A program made the position numbers and the translations under genes. Source: Algoriphagus sp. (lineage in GTDB: Bacteria; Bacteroidota; Bacteroidia; Cytophagales; Cyclobacteriaceae). Taken from it: a stretch of DNA of 64,000 bases. Of this stretch, positions 8,844 to 17,047 are shown piece by piece. The stretch covers positions 1 to 64,000 of the forward strand of contig JANQWS010000053.1 of NCBI GenBank assembly GCA_030729785.1, given 5' to 3'. The notes under the pieces are model-generated. The model did no database searches, was not told where the DNA came from, and worked only from the letters and a program-made list of their open reading frames with translations. Numbering within the stretch: the first letter of the stretch is position 1; the number at the start of each line of letters is the position of its first letter.

Positions 8844-9128
8844 TCAGTCACCTATCAACAAGAATCTTGCGGATGCAGCACAATCCCGTACCTGCTTTGC
8901 TTCTTGGTATTCAGGCGAATGGTACCAAGCAAGGGCTTTTTCTTTTGATGGAAACTCCAAAATCACCAAACGATCATGATCCCAACTTCCTTCCAAGACT
9001 TTTACTGGCAACCCCCTTACCAAGAATTTTCCATCAAAGGGAAGCAAACTTGTAGGCGTCATTTTCTTGTATTCTTCGTATAATTCAGGAGAATGAATAG
9101 CTACTTCAACAAGCATGTAGGCAGGCAT
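8844..9128 (-). CDS. DUF1330 family small protein
   Basis: This 94-residue protein fits DUF1330, a ferredoxin-like dimeric alpha/beta-barrel family: MPAYMLVEVAIHSPELYEEY at the start, LEGSWDHDRLVILEFPSKEKALAWYHSPEYQEAK in the second half. No signal peptide is present, so it is cytoplasmic. It is enclosed by uxaA (convergent) and uxaB (divergent, 46 bases), so it sits inside the hexuronate cluster, though its biochemical role is unknown. Confidence 0.8.
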   Translation of the reverse strand: MPAYMLVEVAIHSPELYEEYKKMTPTSLLPFDGKFLVRGLPVKVLEGSWDHDRLVILEFPSKEKALAWYHSPEYQEAKQVRDCAASARFLLIGD

Positions 9129-9174
9129 AATTATTTTTAGTTGATTTACTAAGGCAAACTAACAGTTCCTAAGC

Positions 9175-10479
9175 ATGGAAACCATACATATTTTACAATT
9201 TGGTACAGGAAATTTTCTTCGTGGATTTATTGAACCTCTAATCGAGGAAGTAAATCAAAAAGGGAAATCACTACAGGTATACCTTGTCCAAAGTACACAA
9301 GGCAGTACATTGGAAGCGCTACGAAGCCAAAATTTTCAGTATTCCTTGCACCTGACCGGTATTGACCAAGGGGAGGTAATGGAACAATCCCAAAAAATAA
9401 CCTGCATCAAGGATGGACTTTCTTTACCCCAGGAGTATGACAAATTTCTTTCATTAGCCCTTCAGCCTGAATTGAAATGGGTCATTTCAAACGTCACGGA
9501 AGCTGGTATCGCTTGGCAAAATGAAGGCTCAAAAAACCAAAATGCAGTGTCCTTTGGAGGACGATTAACACAGTGGTTACATTGGAGATATACCAATGCT
9601 CCAAGTCTAATGACCACAATTCTTCCTTGTGAACTAGTCCCTAGCAACGGTAAATTTCTGGAAGAAATCATTCGAAAACATGCGCTTGCTTGGAACCTTG
9701 GTACTGAATTTTTGGCTTGGCTCACTACCCATTGCCGATTTTTCAACACTCTTGTAGATCGTATCGTGCCTGGATTTCCAAGTAATTTCAAAGAAATACA
9801 AACCCCAAACGCGGTGCAGGCAGAACCTTACCTCTTTTGGGGTATTGAAGGAACTCTCACAGATGCGGAAGAAATCCCCTTCGCTAACTGCAAAGGGGTG
9901 GTGGTGACCGAATCACTACTTCCTTATGCACAACGAAAAATCAGTATTTTGAATGGACTCCATACCTACCTCGCAGCAGTAGGAATGTTAAAAGGAATTC
10001 AAACTGTTCAGGAATATGTACAGGACTACAGTAGATTAATAGAAATAAATCAATTACTCGAGCAGGAGATTTTCCCCTACTTAAATCAACCCTTGGAATC
10101 TCTTCAAGAATACGGTTTTGAGATTATTGAACGATTCAAAAATCCGTTCCTAGCCCATGCCCTTTTGTCAATATCATTGCAATCAATTTCTAAATTTAGA
10201 AGTCGGCTGCTCCCTATTTGCCTACACTACAGCGAGAAAAACGGGGAATTACCACCAAAAATATCCAAGGGATTGGTCGCCTTACTGCTTTGTCATTTGC
10301 GCTTTTTTGATCAAATGAAGGATTCTGAAGAAACGAAAAAGTATTTTGAGAATCTCCGAAAAAGTACCGATTCTGAACTAAAGAAAATCATCTGCGCAGG
10401 AAAAGAATTGTATGACTTGATGGATGAGTCATCTTTGACTTCGGCGTACGACGAACTAATGAAGGAGCTATCTTCCTAA
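9175..10479 (+). CDS. uxaB: Tagaturonate reductase (mannitol dehydrogenase superfamily)
   Basis: The 434-residue enzyme belongs to the long-chain mannitol dehydrogenase group, within the size range of UxaB/UxuB. The nucleotide-binding start ILQFGTGNFLRGF lies at residues 5-17. The catalytic K-N-H cluster is seen in RKISILNGLHTYLAAVG (about residues 259-275). It reduces tagaturonate to altronate with NADH, one step before uxaA. Fructuronate reductase (UxuB) would be the alternative, but the neighbouring altronate dehydratase makes UxaB the better reading. Its last four bases overlap the end of the convergent TolC-like gene. Confidence 0.88.
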   Translation: METIHILQFGTGNFLRGFIEPLIEEVNQKGKSLQVYLVQSTQGSTLEALRSQNFQYSLHLTGIDQGEVMEQSQKITCIKDGLSLPQEYDKFLSLALQPELKWVISNVTEAGIAWQNEGSKNQNAVSFGGRLTQWLHWRYTNAPSLMTTILPCELVPSNGKFLEEIIRKHALAWNLGTEFLAWLTTHCRFFNTLVDRIVPGFPSNFKEIQTPNAVQAEPYLFWGIEGTLTDAEEIPFANCKGVVVTESLLPYAQRKISILNGLHTYLAAVGMLKGIQTVQEYVQDYSRLIEINQLLEQEIFPYLNQPLESLQEYGFEIIERFKNPFLAHALLSISLQSISKFRSRLLPICLHYSEKNGELPPKISKGLVALLLCHLRFFDQMKDSEETKKYFENLRKSTDSELKKIICAGKELYDLMDESSLTSAYDELMKELSS

Positions 10480-11870
10480 TCAGCCACAAATCCCAAACCC
10501 GCTGCAAACCTTGCTTTCGCATAGGCGATGTAAAGTTTGGCTGATAAATCATTTAGAGTGAGCCGGGAATCAAAAGCAGCTACTTCTCGGGCATTAACCA
10601 AAAACAAGCTACTTTCTCCTATCTCAAAACGTCGCGTCTCTCCAGTAAGTAACGCTTCTAAACTTTTAACATTTTCTGCGAGCGTGCGCACCTGTTGATT
10701 CAATACCTTCCAAGAGTTGAGTTCAGTCTCTAACTTCGTTCTGAGCTGCTGCTCTTTCAAATTTCTACCTGTTTGCTTGATCTCAATCTTAGCTTTGGTA
10801 CTGCCCAAGTCTCCACGAGTTTTGCGCAATAATAAAGGTGTATAGACAGACACTCCCCATTTGTAATTATTTTCAAATAAGGGTGAAAGCTGAGCATCAG
10901 CAACAGTTTCAGTTAGGAAGTTATACTTAAGCTTGACTACTGGAAGTAATTCTTGCGTTTTTAAACGCTTTTCCACATTCAAACTTGCCAAATCAAAATC
11001 AGTGAGAAGCAAATCAGGATGTCTTCCTACTTGGGTTCGTAAGTCTTCCACCTCCGGAGTTACACTCAAAAATTGAGAAAGTGGTTGAGGAATTACGTCC
11101 TCATCCAAAAGCATAGGTGAACGTGAATCATCCCACAGAAAGGTATTGAGCACTTGCGTATTCTCAAAAAAGGTATTCTCCGCAAGTTGCAATCTATATT
11201 GGCGGTTGAGCAATTGGGATAGAGCTTCTACAGTATCAATGGCCGCCTGATCTCCAAGTTCATAGCTCCTCCTAACTCCTTCAAATCGGATTTTTGCTAG
11301 CTTGACTCCTTCTTCCAGCACCAATTTATTTTCATAGGCTGCAGCCCATTTCCAGTACGCACTTGTTGCCTCAAGATTCAATTCATTTCGAAATTTAAGG
11401 CGTTCTACCTCCGTCGCTTGCTCATAGAGTTGCGCTTTTTGAAGTGTAGCACGTCTATCGTCCAGGATCAATCCCTGACCTAGGTTAACAGCAGCTCCAG
11501 CGGAAAGCAATCCGTTACTAGGGACCGCACTCTCCGAATTGAGATACGCCCCGTTATTCTGTTCAAAAGTTCCCGTCAACTCTACACCCATCCAAGTGGG
11601 CACCAACACTCCTGCCTCACTTTTTTCAAAATAAGTAGACTGCTTAAATTCTTTTTTATCCAAGTTACCAAATAGCATGGGATCAAATCCACCTCGGGCT
11701 TTACGCACTTCCATTTGTCCAAGGCGAAGGTTGAGGTCCGCTTGAATAGCAATGGGATGGTACGCTTCTACCCATATCATGTACTCTTCAAAGCTCAATT
11801 CTTGCCTTTCTTGAGCCAAAAGTGAACCTGAAAAAACCACACCGAAAAGAACTAGTAATCCTGTTTTCAT
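10476..11870 (-). CDS. TolC family outer membrane efflux protein
   Basis: The 464-residue protein has a signal peptide (LVLFGVVFSGSLLAQ, residues 1-19) and two copies of the long coiled-coil/beta pattern of outer-membrane efflux proteins, with heptad-rich stretches around residues 135-235 and 360-455. It is the last gene of the TetR-ABC-HlyD-TolC run and overlaps the HlyD-like gene by four bases (ATGA), so it is probably the outer-membrane exit duct of that exporter. Its 3' end overlaps uxaB on the other strand. Confidence 0.9.
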   Translation of the reverse strand: MKTGLLVLFGVVFSGSLLAQERQELSFEEYMIWVEAYHPIAIQADLNLRLGQMEVRKARGGFDPMLFGNLDKKEFKQSTYFEKSEAGVLVPTWMGVELTGTFEQNNGAYLNSESAVPSNGLLSAGAAVNLGQGLILDDRRATLQKAQLYEQATEVERLKFRNELNLEATSAYWKWAAAYENKLVLEEGVKLAKIRFEGVRRSYELGDQAAIDTVEALSQLLNRQYRLQLAENTFFENTQVLNTFLWDDSRSPMLLDEDVIPQPLSQFLSVTPEVEDLRTQVGRHPDLLLTDFDLASLNVEKRLKTQELLPVVKLKYNFLTETVADAQLSPLFENNYKWGVSVYTPLLLRKTRGDLGSTKAKIEIKQTGRNLKEQQLRTKLETELNSWKVLNQQVRTLAENVKSLEALLTGETRRFEIGESSLFLVNAREVAAFDSRLTLNDLSAKLYIAYAKARFAAGLGFVAD

Positions 11871-13222
11871 TTTTTGGAGGATGCAGTTTTATCTTTTTCT
11901 TCTTGAGAATAATAATCTGCCGGGAAACCATTGAGTTGTCGCCAAAGCTCATACCAAACAGGTACATCATTGAATAAGGCAATTCCATCTGCACCAGAAC
12001 CCATACGCAGCAAATCAGGCCATCCCTCTTCTTCAGGGTCTTCGGTAACCAGCACACGGTACTGGTTGGTGGGTCCTGCAAATTGATCTATCGCAATAAC
12101 TACCCCCCCAAATGTTCCATTTGATAATTGTGGCCAGCCAGAGAAAACAATTGCTGGCCAGCCATCAAAGATAAATCGAACTTTATTTCCAGGCTTAATC
12201 AAGGGTAAATCCACCGGTTGAACAAACATTTCTACAGCCAATTCGGCATTTGCTGGCACTATATTGACAATCTCTGCCCCTTCTTTAACCGTCTCACCGA
12301 TACCCACTTGAATTGCTTTGGCAATAAATCCATTTTGAGGTGCTAAAATATAGCGGTATTCAGAGCGTTGAGCATAGTTGGAATATTGATTTTCAAGTTT
12401 GGCTACAGTAGCCTCTGCATCAAATTGAGAGGACATCGCTGTAAACATTTCTGACTTTGCTTTGGCAACCTTATCCTTGAATTCATTATCAATGGCACCT
12501 AAGTCTATTCTTGCAGTTATAAACTCATTTTTGCTACTCAGAAACTTGTTTTCTGTTCCAATTAGCTTGGCTTGAACTTCCTGAAATTTCAACCTTCTCC
12601 CTTCTAGGGATACCACTGATATCAACCCCTCTTTGAAAAGTTGCTCTGCTCTTTCCAGTTGATATTTACCAATATCAAAGTTAACCTTCGCTTGTACTAG
12701 TTCCATGCTATCCGACTGCACTTTCAAAGAGGCTATGGTCAAGTAATTTTGCGCCTGCTGGAGTTTAAGGATATTATTTTGTTCAAGAGCTTCAATTTGA
12801 TTTTCCAATGCCCCCACCTTATCTCCATACGATAGTGCAGCACGAGTTTTCACATCTACCTGCTGTTGCGTTCGTGGAAGAAGCAAGGAATCAAAGTATT
12901 CGTCCTTGATTTCTGAAATTCTTAAAATAGTATCTCCAGCGGCTACATAATCTCCTTCTGCGACGTACCACTTTTCAATCCGTCCTGCAATGATCGAATG
13001 AATGGTCTGCGGTCTTTGGTCAGGACGAAGCGCAGTCACAAATCCTTTGGAACGAATATTTTGGGTCCAGGGTAAAAATAAGAGGAGAAAAAATACGGCA
13101 ATTACCCAACGAAGAATTTTTAACCTTCGTTTACTTTCTTTTTTCGGCAGCGTGATTTCCAAGCTTTTGGCACCGCTGAAAGACGCTACATCTTTGATGG
13201 TGTTATTTGAAATATTCAACAT
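11867..13222 (-). CDS. HlyD family membrane fusion protein
   Basis: This 451-residue adaptor has one N-terminal membrane helix (LRWVIAVFFLLLFLPW, about residues 37-53). A lipoyl half-motif follows (AGRIEKWYVAEGDYVAAGDTILRI, residues 78-101), then a long coiled coil (about 135-275), the second lipoyl half (APQNGFIAKAIQVGIGETV) and a beta-barrel region. This is the layout of HlyD adaptors in type I export. It starts six bases after the ABC gene and overlaps the TolC-like gene by four, so one ABC, one adaptor and one duct are made together. The cargo is not encoded next to it. Confidence 0.9.
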   Translation of the reverse strand: MLNISNNTIKDVASFSGAKSLEITLPKKESKRRLKILRWVIAVFFLLLFLPWTQNIRSKGFVTALRPDQRPQTIHSIIAGRIEKWYVAEGDYVAAGDTILRISEIKDEYFDSLLLPRTQQQVDVKTRAALSYGDKVGALENQIEALEQNNILKLQQAQNYLTIASLKVQSDSMELVQAKVNFDIGKYQLERAEQLFKEGLISVVSLEGRRLKFQEVQAKLIGTENKFLSSKNEFITARIDLGAIDNEFKDKVAKAKSEMFTAMSSQFDAEATVAKLENQYSNYAQRSEYRYILAPQNGFIAKAIQVGIGETVKEGAEIVNIVPANAELAVEMFVQPVDLPLIKPGNKVRFIFDGWPAIVFSGWPQLSNGTFGGVVIAIDQFAGPTNQYRVLVTEDPEEEGWPDLLRMGSGADGIALFNDVPVWYELWRQLNGFPADYYSQEEKDKTASSKK

Positions 13223-13228
13223 GGCCTT

Positions 13229-14929
13229 TTATTTTTTGTAAGTAAGGTAATCGTCGTACTTTCCTTTGAAAACTAGTTTGCCTTGATCCATAAGAATGAT
13301 TTCATCGGCAAGCTGCTGTACGTTTTTTTCGTCCGAAACAAGCAGCAAAGTCCAAGGGCCTTTCATGACATAATCCATCACCTTTGCCTTAACGATTGAA
13401 TCTACATCATTAAAGATGTCCTCCATAATGAGGGCTTTGGGAGAACCTACTAATCCTCTTGCAAGAAGAATTTGGTGAGCAATGGTCTTCGATAGCCCTT
13501 TTCCTTCCGGCTGCAATTCGGTTTCCAAACCGAGTGGCAATTGGTAGACAAAATCTTTCAAGCCAACAAGGGCGATAATTTCTTCCAATTGTGATTTTAC
13601 ATAATCTCTTCCCATGCAGATATTTTCCAGTAGAGTCCCATGAAAAATTTGTTGGAGAGTTAAAAAATCCCCAACCATCCCTCGGAATTTTTCAAGATTA
13701 ATGTAATCCAAAGACAAGTCATTGACACATACTTTTCCCTCATACTGCTCGTAAAGACCAGAAAACAAAGCCATCATCGCACTTTTACCACTGCCACTTT
13801 TTCCAGTAACTACCACTTTTTGGCCAGGATTAATGGTAAGGGTTACATCCGATAGAATGGGAGATCGTGCATCTTGCGGTTGAAAAACCACTTTTTCCAT
13901 GCTAAATTTTAATCCTTCACTAGTAGGATCAACCACCTTTTCATGTGGCTCATGGTGTTCCAAATCAAGGTCCATCAGCGTGCCCAATTTATCCACTGAA
14001 ACCAAGGTATCGTACACCGTCTCTAAGGAAAGAATCAATTTTTCTACTGAATTGACCACCAATACAATAATCACCTCAGCAGCTACAAATTGACCAATCG
14101 AAATTTGATCGTTGATCAGAAGTAAACTACCTGCTAGGAGCAAACTGGTAACGATCAAAACTTTAAATCCGACCATCACCTTGTATTGGAAGATTAGCAC
14201 ATTAAAATGTTGGGACCTAAACTCAATGTATTTCTGGATTAGTTTATCTGCTCTTAAAATGGGAAGAGACGTATTTCCAACTAGTTTGAAGGAGTTTAAA
14301 GTCCTACCGACTTCCTCCAACCAAAAAGCAGTTTTGTATTTGTAGGAGGATTCTTTGATGGCTGTTTCCATTCCCTTTGGAGCACTGAAATAAAATATGA
14401 CTCCTAAAATTGCAAATAGGCCTAATCCAAACAAAATAAAGGTAGGATGGTAGAAAGAAAGCAAAAGAAGCCCAAAAACTACTTGAAGAAATGCTGCTGA
14501 AAAGTCGATTAAGATCTTGGAAAGCCCTTTTTGAAGGCTGACCGTATCGAAGAAACGATTGACCATTTCAGGAGCATATTTTCCGTGAAGGATTTCTGTC
14601 TTTATCCTCGGTAATCGATAGGCAATGGAAAGTCCAGATTTGGAGAAAATTCGCTGCTGAAATTTTTCCATGATTTGCAATTGTGAGATTTGAAGGAAGC
14701 CTCCAAAAATCACCCCTGCAGCCACAATAATGACTAGGATTATCCAAGAAGTAGTAATTCTACCCCCCAAAATAAAGTTCAGAATCGCTTGAATCCCCAA
14801 TGGGAGAGACAAGGTAATTAAGCCATTTAGGACTGCATAGAAATAAATGGCATATACCTGATTTTTCTCTTCCTTAAGAATGTTGAAAAATCGCTTAGTG
14901 GGCGTTAAACCGAATTCGGGCTGCATCAT
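13229..14929 (-). CDS. ABC exporter with fused membrane and noncanonical ATPase domain
   Basis: The protein has about 566 residues. A six-helix exporter domain (about residues 25-310) precedes an ATPase domain (about 345-566). Walker A is intact (VVVTGKSGSGKSAMMALFSG). The signature helix reads EGKGLSKTIAHQILLARGL instead of LSGGQ, and the Walker B/catalytic segment reads ALIMEDIFNDVD, where DE is expected. No C39 peptidase domain is present, so bacteriocin-type leader cleavage is not supported. I chose the ATG at 14929, which overlaps the TetR stop as TGATG; an upstream GTG would add one residue. It should energise the HlyD and TolC partners that follow. Confidence 0.88.
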   Translation of the reverse strand: MMQPEFGLTPTKRFFNILKEEKNQVYAIYFYAVLNGLITLSLPLGIQAILNFILGGRITTSWIILVIIVAAGVIFGGFLQISQLQIMEKFQQRIFSKSGLSIAYRLPRIKTEILHGKYAPEMVNRFFDTVSLQKGLSKILIDFSAAFLQVVFGLLLLSFYHPTFILFGLGLFAILGVIFYFSAPKGMETAIKESSYKYKTAFWLEEVGRTLNSFKLVGNTSLPILRADKLIQKYIEFRSQHFNVLIFQYKVMVGFKVLIVTSLLLAGSLLLINDQISIGQFVAAEVIIVLVVNSVEKLILSLETVYDTLVSVDKLGTLMDLDLEHHEPHEKVVDPTSEGLKFSMEKVVFQPQDARSPILSDVTLTINPGQKVVVTGKSGSGKSAMMALFSGLYEQYEGKVCVNDLSLDYINLEKFRGMVGDFLTLQQIFHGTLLENICMGRDYVKSQLEEIIALVGLKDFVYQLPLGLETELQPEGKGLSKTIAHQILLARGLVGSPKALIMEDIFNDVDSIVKAKVMDYVMKGPWTLLLVSDEKNVQQLADEIILMDQGKLVFKGKYDDYLTYKK

Positions 14930-15600
14930 CACTGAATAGCTTTGGTCACGAGTTGATAAAAGAATTGAAAGCGGTTGGAACTATCCGGTCCAGCATCCAA
15001 CATTCCGGGCAAATGTTGAGAATTAAAATTTTGTAGTAGACTTGATTCAAGAATGGTAAATACCAAGGTTTTTGGAAAACAGTAGTTTGGATTAATTTCT
15101 GAAATGATAGAAGTCACTCTATCGCCAAACTTATACACTTGGGAGAAGATGCCAGATTCGTGTTCTAAATCAACCTCCTTGGTTAAAAACCCCTTAATAG
15201 ATTCATTAATGACTAAATTCTGTAAAATTTTAGGGTCCAAATACTCATTTTCAGTATAAATAGGACCTTCTACTAGCAGTTTAATAGCAAGTGTCAATCG
15301 ATCCTGAGGATTCGTTTGATTTGCTGTTCCAAATACCAGATTGTGTTCTAACCAAGCCCAATACCAAGCACTCAGGTACAAAAGCAACTTGTGTTTATTT
15401 TCAAAATATCGATAAATGGCAGCTTCTGTGCTCCCAATTTGTGCGCCTAATTTTTTGAATGTGAAATGCTCCATTCCCAACTCTTGAATTAAGCGCGCTC
15501 CTTCCTGAACTATCAAAATCCCTAGTTCTGAGCTAAAAGGATCCTTAAGAAACAAGCTACTATTGACCTCAACTCTAATCTTCTTAACTATTGAATCCAT
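14929..15600 (-). CDS. TetR family transcriptional regulator
   Basis: From the ATG at 15600 this is 223 residues. The helix-turn-helix reads HFTFKKLGAQIGSTEAAIYRYFENK (about residues 50-74), the hallmark of TetR regulators. An in-frame ATG at 15663 would add 21 residues with no recognisable motif. The C-terminal part is the variable ligand domain. It is the first gene of the exporter operon, overlaps the ABC gene by one base, and a perfect dyad lies directly upstream (15663-15687). It therefore probably represses itself and the exporter until an unknown ligand binds. Confidence 0.88.
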   Translation of the reverse strand: MDSIVKKIRVEVNSSLFLKDPFSSELGILIVQEGARLIQELGMEHFTFKKLGAQIGSTEAAIYRYFENKHKLLLYLSAWYWAWLEHNLVFGTANQTNPQDRLTLAIKLLVEGPIYTENEYLDPKILQNLVINESIKGFLTKEVDLEHESGIFSQVYKFGDRVTSIISEINPNYCFPKTLVFTILESSLLQNFNSQHLPGMLDAGPDSSNRFQFFYQLVTKAIQ

Positions 15601-15662
15601 GGTTATTTGTCGAATCTGAAGAGATAACGAAAGATAAGAAGCAAAAGTTTGCTTATCAATCA

Positions 15663-15687
15663 TTTTTGTTAGTATTAATAACAAAAA
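15663..15687. promoter_or_regulatory. Candidate TetR operator dyad
   Basis: TTTTTGTTA (15663-15671) and TAACAAAAA (15679-15687) form a perfect 9-bp inverted repeat around a 7-base spacer. It lies about 60 bases upstream of the preferred TetR start and heads the TetR-ABC-HlyD-TolC run. Size and position fit an autoregulatory TetR site. Binding by this protein is inference. Confidence 0.5.
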
Positions 15688-15746
15688 GTTTATGAGTCTA
15701 TCCTACTATCGAATTATTAAAACAAAAAAATCTATCCATGAAATTT

Positions 15747-16136
15747 TTAAAACTTGGAATTTTTCTGGACCCAGAAAGCCCAGTACAAAAGTAGCGGATG
15801 AATCATCAGTAGACGAGTCCAACCTAGCCATTCGGAGACACACAATCCCCCTTCAATACATGAACCTAATTGAATAAAGTAAATGTGGGATGGAATAAAG
15901 CAGATCAAAAGCATAAAAATACCCCAAGCAGCCTTCTTCCGGGTAGGAAAGTACCCTACTCCCACCCCCAATAAAATCTCTAATACACCGGATATCAAAT
16001 TGATTAACTCTGGTTTAGGGAAAAATGGAGGGATAAGTGGTAGGTAAAATTCTGGAGAAAAAAAGTGATTAAGCCCTGCAAAAAAGTAAAATAAGGCCAG
16101 TGAATAAGTAAATGCTCTTTGGAAATTTCTTTTCAT
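15747..16136 (-). CDS. DoxX/MauE-like small membrane protein
   Basis: The 129-residue protein has four hydrophobic helices. The first carries LALFYFFAGLNHFFSPEFYLPLIPPF and the second LINLISGVLEILLGVGVGYFP, a pattern seen in DoxX-like membrane proteins. A Cys pair is present in LGSCIEGGLCVS between helices. It stands apart from both neighbours on the same strand. The function is not clear; DoxX relatives are linked to membrane redox chemistry in some bacteria. Confidence 0.65.
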   Translation of the reverse strand: MKRNFQRAFTYSLALFYFFAGLNHFFSPEFYLPLIPPFFPKPELINLISGVLEILLGVGVGYFPTRKKAAWGIFMLLICFIPSHIYFIQLGSCIEGGLCVSEWLGWTRLLMIHPLLLYWAFWVQKNSKF

Positions 16137-16197
16137 CCTATCTAGTTTGTACTTGAAAAGATACAGAAAAGAAAGGAAGCTCCCTCTTAATAGGAGT

Positions 16198-16569
16198 TCA
16201 AAAGCCCCTGTACTTTAATTTTCCTACTCCATATTGGTAAAGCGTCTTGGAATAACGAAGCATAGCTGGAAGCAATACTACCGTAAGTCCTGCTACTGTA
16301 CTGAGGTACATCCATAACTCAGGCTCATTCACAAGTACATTTATCGCTACCAATGAAGTAATCATAAGTGCCACTGAAAAAGCATAACTGATGTACATCG
16401 CCCCATCGTAAAATCCTGGCTCAGGAACCAAATTAGCGTCACAAACTGCACATCGTGAATGAATCACCGCTAATTTCCTATAACTAAAAGGAGAAACGGG
16501 GAACATATTCCCTTCTCGACATTTGGGACATTTAGCCTGAGTAATGGCTGATACTAAACTTTTCGGCAT
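16198..16569 (-). CDS. DUF983 family zinc-ribbon membrane protein
   Basis: The protein has 123 residues from the ATG at 16569 (a TTG two codons earlier is possible). Two CxxC pairs (CPKCREGNMF near residue 14 and CAVC near residue 40) make a zinc ribbon, followed by EPGFYDGAMYISYAFSVAL and two membrane helices. This is the DUF983 arrangement. The family has no agreed function. A dispersed repeat lies directly upstream. Confidence 0.85.
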   Translation of the reverse strand: MPKSLVSAITQAKCPKCREGNMFPVSPFSYRKLAVIHSRCAVCDANLVPEPGFYDGAMYISYAFSVALMITSLVAINVLVNEPELWMYLSTVAGLTVVLLPAMLRYSKTLYQYGVGKLKYRGF

Positions 16570-16664
16570 AATCAATCAACTAAATGACAAAAGTAATTTG
16601 AGTAAATTCATTTATCAGTGATTTTGGTTACCGATTAACCAACCTCCACTTGAGCTTAAAATAA

Positions 16665-16831
16665 TCTGATTATCCGCTATGTCACCAATAACCAAAGAAA
16701 AAAAAGGTTTGAAGTTCATTTGTATGAGCTGTGGACTGAGGACTATCGTCTGCCTGTGGGCCGTGGCCTATCGATGATTATCCGCAGTAATTCAAACAAT
16801 TTTTTACCTATTGTAAGTTTGCGGCTAATCA
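16665..16831 (+). repeat. Dispersed palindromic repeat, copy 1
   Basis: This intergenic stretch aligns over its full length with 53731-53891. Shared blocks include TCTGATTATCC at the left end, GGTTTGAAGTT, ATGAGCTGTGG, CTGCCTGTGGGCCGT and CCTATCGA-GATTATCCGCA. The right end forms a hairpin: GATTATCCGCA (16776-16786) against TGCGGCTAATC (16820-16830), with one mismatch and a 55-base span. Copy 1 carries about nine extra bases near 16738. It encodes no plausible protein. It looks like a REP- or MITE-like element of the host genome. Confidence 0.75.
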
Positions 16832-16843
16832 GAAAAACTAATT

Positions 16844-17047
16844 TTATCGCAATTCCTCCAAGTCGTAATCTTTTCCTTTTCCCCACTGTAGCAATTCATA
16901 CAAGGTGTAGTACTCCAAGGTATCCAAATCTTTGACAAAAAAATCTTCTCCAGACAGCCTGGCCATCACTTCAATTTTCCGTACTTCTCCCTGGTTGACC
17001 AATCGGTAAATTCTCCCTACTCGAAGATTATCTAAGGCGAGTGGCAT
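16844..17047 (-). CDS. Small conserved-looking protein of unknown function
   Basis: This gene encodes 67 residues without a signal peptide or membrane helix. It is charged and predicted mixed alpha/beta, with a regular hydrophobic pattern (NLRVGRIYRLVNQGEVRKIEVMARL). Its ATG overlaps the stop of the upstream lipoprotein gene as TGATG, which supports real, coupled translation. Copy 1 of the dispersed repeat begins 13 bases beyond its stop. I do not recognise the family. Confidence 0.65.
   Translation of the reverse strand: MPLALDNLRVGRIYRLVNQGEVRKIEVMARLSGEDFFVKDLDTLEYYTLYELLQWGKGKDYDLEELR

Noticed and set aside
13229-14929. Bacteriocin or microcin exporter with leader peptidase
   Set aside because: There is no N-terminal C39 peptidase domain and no small double-glycine-type precursor gene in the neighbourhood.
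16720-16935. A 71-codon plus-strand frame across the repeat and the small gene at 16844
   Set aside because: Half of it lies in the non-coding repeat, and the corresponding frame in repeat copy 2 is not kept.
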